DNA from: Anaerolineaceae bacterium
Lineage (GTDB): Bacteria > Chloroflexota > Anaerolineae > Anaerolineales > Villigracilaceae
Reading direction: 5' to 3'
Length of the DNA stretch: 8,671 nt
Assembly: GCA_009885445.1 (NCBI GenBank)
Contig: VFKQ01000326.1
Coordinates: 1-8,671, forward strand
Below the pieces are notes generated by a model. It did not search any database. It was not told where the DNA came from and saw nothing but the letters and a program-made list of their open reading frames with translations. Every line of letters starts with the position of its first letter. Position 1 is the first letter of the stretch. The translations under genes were made by a program, and so were the position numbers. Positions 4,714 to 8,671 of the stretch are shown here, one piece after another.

Positions 4714-6462
4714 TCAGCCTCCCAAAGTCCACAGCCATTTTTTAAGCAGTTCACGGCGGCGCACAGCATCATTGGATAATTGCAACGGACGCCCGCGCGC
4801 ATCAATGACGACGCCCAGCGCCCCGCCGCTGACGGGGATCGTCTGCGCCCGGCCCGCGCCGAAACCGGCCTCTGCCCGATGGAGCGGTTGCACCGTCAGC
4901 TTGGCAGACTGGCCTGCGGCCAGCGGAATCATTTCGAGCGAACCTTGTTTCACTTCAATGCGCACTTCATTCTTATCAGGCGTGTTGAGGCGCACACGCA
5001 AGACGGGGTTGCCATACGCAGTGCGGCTGACCACTGAAATGACGGTGCCAAGATTTTGCAAGATGCCAGAATCTAAAACTTGCACGGGCAGTAGATTGTT
5101 GTGTCCGGCGGCGGCGCCGAGCAGTGGCAGGAGGCCGGAGCGGTCGAGCATGAAGTGCGTCAGGCCCACGGGCTGAAGCGCGTCGAGCAGGAGCAGGAGA
5201 CTCTGTCCCGGCGTGGGGGCGTCTACGATGGACCCGCCACTAGCGGAGATGAGTTCGAGGAAGGGCAAAAGGTCGGGGCGCGCGGAACGCACTTCCGCTG
5301 GAAAATCCTGTCGCGCTTTGCGGGTGGCGAGGTGCAAAGTCTGTCGTGCAATGGCCTGCGACATGGCCGCATCTTCAGCAGTGGCCGGCAGAATGGAGGG
5401 ATAGGTTGATTTTTGATACAGATAATCACGCAGGGTGGAGGAGGGAATATCCAGCGTCAGCCAGCGCGCAATGGCCTCTAAATCGGTGTGTTGCTGAAGT
5501 GTGTTGAGATGCTCGCCCATGCCAAATTGCGGATACGCGCGCAAAGTGAGTTTGCCGTTGAAACCAGCGGCGATGGTGGCGGCAGAAGCGCCCAGGTCTA
5601 TGCCGAGCACGCCGCTTTCAGAGCCACTGCTCAAAAAGCGAATCATGCGCCCGAGCGCGTACGCGCTGGGATAAATGTGTCCGCGCGACCAGCCTTCGAG
5701 TTCCTCGACGCCGCGCAGTTGGCCGCGGCGGATGCGCGTGAAGAGTTGCGCAAGTTCAAACGAGGCCGGGTCGAGGTCTTCGGTTTCGAGCGAGGGACGC
5801 ACGTTACTGCTGAAGTGCAAAGCCGGCGTGAGTTGGCCGACGAGTTCTTTAACTTCGTCGTTTAATTTTTGGTTGCCGGCAAAAAGAATCGCGGGGCGTT
5901 TTTCGGCGGGCATCAAGTAGCAGGCCAGGCCCACAGCCTCGAGCATTTTTTGCACGGAACGAGATGCGCCGCCGTCGGTGCCGCCGGTGATGACAATCAA
6001 GTCGGGGCGGGCGCGCAGGAGCGCGTCTATTTGCGCGTCGGCGCGGCGATGGTCGGTCAGGTCAATGTTTTCGACGATGCGCGCGTAAGTGGTTTCGGCG
6101 AGTCGCCGTGCAGACTCAAGCGAGACATCCGCGAGCAAGCCAACGATGACGGTGCGCAGACTCTGTCCCGCCGAGAGGGTCGCCGCGAATGCGTCTACAC
6201 CGGAGCCATCGGGCTGGCCGGGCAAAATGAGGGCGCGGTCTTTGTTGAGGAAGGCGCGTCCGCTGATGGCTTGTAGTTTTTCGATGGCCTCGCGCACGCC
6301 CAGGCCAATATCACTCGCGGGGGCTTCGGCGGAGCTAGGCGCGGCGCCCAGCGCCACAAAACGATAAGTGCCCTCGACCACGTCGAAGAGCGCGGCGCGC
6401 GTCGTTGTCGCGCCCACGTCTACGGCTAAAAGGGAAGCGCCTTCCACTAAAGATGTTGGCAT
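4714..6462 (-). CDS. MutL/GlmL-family ASKHA-fold protein (orphan, C-terminally extended)
   Basis: 582 residues, related to the glutamate mutase L (MutL/GlmL) family, whose members have an actin/Hsp70-like ATPase fold and are thought to support B12-dependent mutases. Family landmarks are VDVGATTTRA (14-23, phosphate loop 1), VVGLLADVSLESARR (about 106-120), ITGGTDGGAS (158-167), ILFAGN (192-197), YPSAYALG (264-271), GIDLGASAAT (287-296, second phosphate loop), FGMGEHLN (313-320) and ISASGGSIVDAP (405-416). The family's usual CSSAAGG stretch is replaced by TLSAGQSL, and the second loop lacks the usual DVGGATTD form. The family is generally shorter, about 460 residues (recalled); here about 100 beta-rich residues follow (480-582). 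No mutase subunit genes are in the window. The gene starts 3 nt after the upstream membrane protein's stop and ends 5 nt before the next start. A role other than mutase maintenance is inferred. Confidence 0.9.
   Translation of the reverse strand: MPTSLVEGASLLAVDVGATTTRAALFDVVEGTYRFVALGAAPSSAEAPASDIGLGVREAIEKLQAISGRAFLNKDRALILPGQPDGSGVDAFAATLSAGQSLRTVIVGLLADVSLESARRLAETTYARIVENIDLTDHRRADAQIDALLRARPDLIVITGGTDGGASRSVQKMLEAVGLACYLMPAEKRPAILFAGNQKLNDEVKELVGQLTPALHFSSNVRPSLETEDLDPASFELAQLFTRIRRGQLRGVEELEGWSRGHIYPSAYALGRMIRFLSSGSESGVLGIDLGASAATIAAGFNGKLTLRAYPQFGMGEHLNTLQQHTDLEAIARWLTLDIPSSTLRDYLYQKSTYPSILPATAEDAAMSQAIARQTLHLATRKARQDFPAEVRSARPDLLPFLELISASGGSIVDAPTPGQSLLLLLDALQPVGLTHFMLDRSGLLPLLGAAAGHNNLLPVQVLDSGILQNLGTVISVVSRTAYGNPVLRVRLNTPDKNEVRIEVKQGSLEMIPLAAGQSAKLTVQPLHRAEAGFGAGRAQTIPVSGGALGVVIDARGRPLQLSNDAVRRRELLKKWLWTLGG
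4718..4723 (-). promoter_or_regulatory. Ribosome binding site deciding the 4708 start
   Basis: The minus strand reads GGGAGG, 9 nt before the ATG at 4708. It lies inside the last codons of the GlmL-like gene, so ribosomes finishing that gene can reinitiate. This is why the shorter start was chosen over the ATG at 4738. Confidence 0.7.
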
Positions 6463-6465
6463 GGT

Positions 6466-7134
6466 TTACTGTGGCCCTATAAATGAAAAGATAAATGCAA
6501 ACAGAGAGTTGACGCGCTCCACCAGCGCGGTCAGCGCGGCGGAATAAACGCCGGCGAACAACGCGCCGAGGGTCAGCGCCACAAAAATTCCGCCCACCCA
6601 GGCGATGGTTTCGAGAATGCGATTGCGTTGAATCGTGCCGTCTGGTTGGCGTTGTGCGCCAAATTGAAAGTAGGCCAGCGTGAAGACTGTGACGACGAGC
6701 ATGATCAAGCCGTTAATCACCGACCCGCCCGAGTTGCGCACACTAACTGACTCTGCCGCCGCGCCCACTTGCGGAAGAATCGTGCCCAGCACCGCACCTC
6801 CCACCGCCGCTGCCGCGCTGACGCCGACGATGTAGGCCGTGGCGGGCGCGCCCAGCGTAGACAGACGCGGAGAAATTTTCATCAGCATGAGTCCGCCGAG
6901 GAGCAGTGGGAAGATTAAGAGTACCCTGGCAACCGGCGAAGCGGAACTGTCGAAGAAGCCTAGAAAACCGGGTAGTAAAACCTGATAGATGGCCACCACC
7001 GTGACGTATCCCGCAGAGACGCCGATGAAAATGTATATGGCAATGCGAAAAACCGGCCCATCGCCGATGATGTAACTGAGTATCATCACAGTTAAGAGGA
7101 AGCCAATCAATCCGGAAATCAAGTCAATGCTCAT
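6466..7134 (-). CDS. Multi-pass integral membrane protein of unknown function
   Basis: 222 residues from the ATG at 7134, which lies 1 nt after the upstream stop (TGA-T-ATG). Starts at ATG 7146 or GTG 7155 would add 4 or 7 residues and overlap the upstream gene; no ribosome binding site clearly decides. About six or seven hydrophobic segments are visible: ISGLIGFLLTVMILSYIIG, FRIAIYIFIGVSAGYVTVV, VLLIFPLLLGGLMLM, AYIVGVSAAAAVGGAVLG, IMLVVTVFTLAYFQF, AWVGGIFVALTLGALFAGVY and a last one near the C-terminus. The only sizeable polar loops carry DSSASPVAR and GAQRQPDGTIQRNR. No transporter or enzyme motif is recognised. Lying between a membrane-anchored protein and the GlmL-like gene, it may form the membrane part of a complex, which is inference. 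Confidence 0.88.
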   Translation of the reverse strand: MSIDLISGLIGFLLTVMILSYIIGDGPVFRIAIYIFIGVSAGYVTVVAIYQVLLPGFLGFFDSSASPVARVLLIFPLLLGGLMLMKISPRLSTLGAPATAYIVGVSAAAAVGGAVLGTILPQVGAAAESVSVRNSGGSVINGLIMLVVTVFTLAYFQFGAQRQPDGTIQRNRILETIAWVGGIFVALTLGALFAGVYSAALTALVERVNSLFAFIFSFIGPQ

Positions 7135-7135
7135 A

Positions 7136-8671
7136 TCAGGCTTCATCCAATCCACTGCGGCGCGCGCGGCGGACAGTAAATAAATTCCACATTGCGCCGA
7201 GCACGATCAGAGTCAAAGCGCCAAACATGGAGAGGTTGTATGCGTTCCAATAAAAACTGGCCGGGCCGCGATAATCGGGCGCGGCAGACTCATACGCCGC
7301 GCCGTCGCGAATGCCGACGATGAGTCCATTCACCTGGCCCGAGTCAAGGTAAGGGCGAATCATCGGCGCGGCTTGCGCGCTCGAGACGACTAACATGGGT
7401 CGGCCCGCGCGGGCCGGGCCGGTCTGCTCAATCCAGGCGCGCGCGGTTTCAGATTGGTCGGTGATGAGAATGATCACGGCGTAATCGGCCAGGATGTTCA
7501 CGCTCGTCGTGGAGGGCGCGTCCCAGGCGGCCAGGCCGTCGGTGTTAAAAGGCATGGCACCGCGCGGATTTTGCGCGAAGGCCAGAATGCCAGCGGTGCC
7601 GCCGGGCAAATAGCCCAGGTTTGTAAAATGCTCACCGCGCAACAACGGTTGCGCGCGCAGGTTTGAGAGCAAGTGCTCCGCCAGAGCCGCGCCGCTGGGC
7701 GAAGTGGATATTAGACTTAATCGCGGGTGGTGCAGACTGATTAACGAGTCGATAAATGCGATGGCCGAGGCGTTCATCTCGCCGGCCAGGGCGGGTTCGT
7801 AATCAAAGATCATCAGCGCGGGCGCGCCTTGTGGAAATGCTTGCAAAACATTGCGGCTTAATTCGCTTTCGGGTGAGAGCGCTGGCGCAGGCACAATTTG
7901 TAGATTAAAAAATAATGGCACGCTGATCAAAACCAGCAAAACCGCCGCCACCAGCCAGCGCAGAGTCCGCTGTGAGACGGCCAGCGAGGAGCTGCGCATG
8001 GGGCGCGGATGGGTCTCGGCTTCCAGCATTTGGTCGAGCAGGGTCGCGCCGGTTTGCTGGGCCTCGCTGGGTTGCAGACGAATCGAGAGCGCCTTGGGCC
8101 GTCCGCTGGGGACGAAGCTCGGCGCGGGGGGCAGAACGCCGACCAACCCGGCCAGCGGGCCTTCGCTTTCGCGCGGCTGATCAGAGCGTGAGGGCAGTGA
8201 GAATCCGGGGGTCACATTTTCGACGGGGCGCATGGCCTGCACCCACGAAGGCAAACTGGCCGGAGCAATTTCTTCGGCAGGCGGCGCCAGCTCATCCACC
8301 TCAGGCGCGGGAGTGGTTTTGTCGGTGGGCGAAATTTTTGAAAGCCAGTCTGGCATTTCGACGGCGAACAGGTCGTCCACGTTTTCGCCAGCGGTTATTT
8401 CGTCATTGAAGAAGGCCGGCGCTTTGGGCAAAGGCGCGGCGGGTGACTCAGGTTCGGGCGCGCTGTCGCTGGGCTTCATGGCCGTCAACCAATCGGGCAG
8501 GTTTTCGTTTGTGGCGGGTTGCGCGGCGGCGGGTTGTTCGAGTTGTCCCATCCAATTAGGCAGGCCGGTGTCGCTGACGGGCGCGGGCGCGGAGGGCGCG
8601 GCGAGGTTGTCCATCCAACTTGTGTCTTCATTTGTGGACGTTAGCGGATTCGCGGCGACGGGGGCCGAGGC
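7136..8671 (-). CDS. Membrane protein with repeated WL-type motifs (5' end outside window)
   Basis: The frame stays open to the window edge, giving at least 511 residues; the ATG at 8614 is internal. The N-terminal part is a Pro/Ala/Glu-rich disordered linker carrying five short motifs of the form (L/M)P-x-W-(L/M/V)-x-x-(L/M/I): SWMDNL, LPNWMGQL, LPDWLTAM, MPDWLSKI and LPSWVQAM. A transmembrane segment (LRWLVAAVLLVLISVPLFF, about 237-256 of the visible part) follows, then an alpha/beta domain of about 220 residues (LMIFDYEPAL, YAVIILITDQSETARAWIE, RPMLVVSSAQAAPMI), and a second membrane segment (about 482-499) with a basic tail (RRARRSG). The WL-repeat region and the C-terminus are predicted cytoplasmic, with the alpha/beta domain outside. 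Similar repeat linkers are recalled in Chloroflexota membrane proteins. No enzymatic motif was found. It heads the visible operon. Confidence 0.88.
   Translation of the reverse strand, partial: ASAPVAANPLTSTNEDTSWMDNLAAPSAPAPVSDTGLPNWMGQLEQPAAAQPATNENLPDWLTAMKPSDSAPEPESPAAPLPKAPAFFNDEITAGENVDDLFAVEMPDWLSKISPTDKTTPAPEVDELAPPAEEIAPASLPSWVQAMRPVENVTPGFSLPSRSDQPRESEGPLAGLVGVLPPAPSFVPSGRPKALSIRLQPSEAQQTGATLLDQMLEAETHPRPMRSSSLAVSQRTLRWLVAAVLLVLISVPLFFNLQIVPAPALSPESELSRNVLQAFPQGAPALMIFDYEPALAGEMNASAIAFIDSLISLHHPRLSLISTSPSGAALAEHLLSNLRAQPLLRGEHFTNLGYLPGGTAGILAFAQNPRGAMPFNTDGLAAWDAPSTTSVNILADYAVIILITDQSETARAWIEQTGPARAGRPMLVVSSAQAAPMIRPYLDSGQVNGLIVGIRDGAAYESAAPDYRGPASFYWNAYNLSMFGALTLIVLGAMWNLFTVRRARRSGLDEA

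Noticed and set aside
4714..4738. 25-nt overlap between the GlmL-like gene and its downstream neighbour (start at 4738).
   Set aside because: The ATG at 4708 has a GGGAGG site at ideal spacing, which removes the overlap.
4286..5176. Open frame of 296 codons on the plus strand.
   Set aside because: It is antisense to the beta-rich protein and GlmL-like genes, both of which have clear family or structural signals. The product is Arg/Ser/Ala-rich as expected from a shadow frame in GC-rich DNA.
5198..6170. 13-mer AGACTCTGTCCCG at 5198-5210 and 6158-6170 within the GlmL-like gene.
   Set aside because: Both encode a GQSL motif in similar contexts. This is more simply a short peptide coincidence than a mobile repeat, and no inverted structure surrounds it.
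7402..7415. 14-bp palindrome GGCCCGCGCGGGCC.
   Set aside because: It encodes an ordinary GPARAGRP loop in the alpha/beta domain and is readily explained by GC-rich codon use; no second copy was seen.
7136..8614. Start of the WL-repeat membrane protein at ATG 8614.
   Set aside because: The frame continues without a stop to the window edge, and that Met lies inside a SWMDNL motif matching the downstream repeats, so the true start is outside the window.

Overview
The window most likely comes from a member of the Chloroflexota, probably Anaerolineae or a relative. This is inferred from three features recalled as typical of that group. RecG has a long helical N-terminal extension. A membrane protein ends in an LPxTG-like motif followed by a membrane anchor. 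Another membrane protein carries repeated short 'LPDWL'-type motifs in a Pro/Ala-rich linker. No rRNA, tRNA or marker gene confirms the taxonomy, and no database search was possible.

Every supported gene lies on the minus strand, so the gene order runs from right to left. Positions 8671-3653 hold a compact four-gene run: a membrane protein with WL-type repeats (5' end outside the window), a multi-pass membrane protein, a MutL/GlmL-family ASKHA-fold protein, and an unrecognised protein rich in predicted beta structure. The spacings are 1, 3 and 5 nt, which suggests one transcript with coupled translation. No glutamate mutase genes are visible, so the GlmL-like protein is an orphan within this window and sits among envelope proteins. 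After a 130-nt gap comes a small bitopic membrane protein (3522-2974) with a strong ribosome binding site. It ends 4 nt before a large bidirectional terminator (2920-2969).

Positions 2973-2005 are mostly non-coding. They hold a candidate structured RNA (about 2735-2895, imperfect long hairpin), other inverted repeats, one uncertain small ORF (2524-2264), and a 179-bp element (2060-2238). That element has 17-bp perfect terminal inverted repeats and a near-perfect 8-bp flanking duplication, so it looks like a MITE.

Positions 2004-1 encode RecG, cut at its C-terminus by the window edge. Its coding sequence contains several in-frame palindromic segments of the REP-like kind. They sit in the disordered linker and in surface loops of the helicase.

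Together the window shows a housekeeping helicase, a repeat-laden intergenic zone and a conserved-looking operon of unknown function. The operon is the best candidate for an undescribed system: a GlmL-like ATPase-fold protein tied to two membrane proteins and a beta-rich partner.
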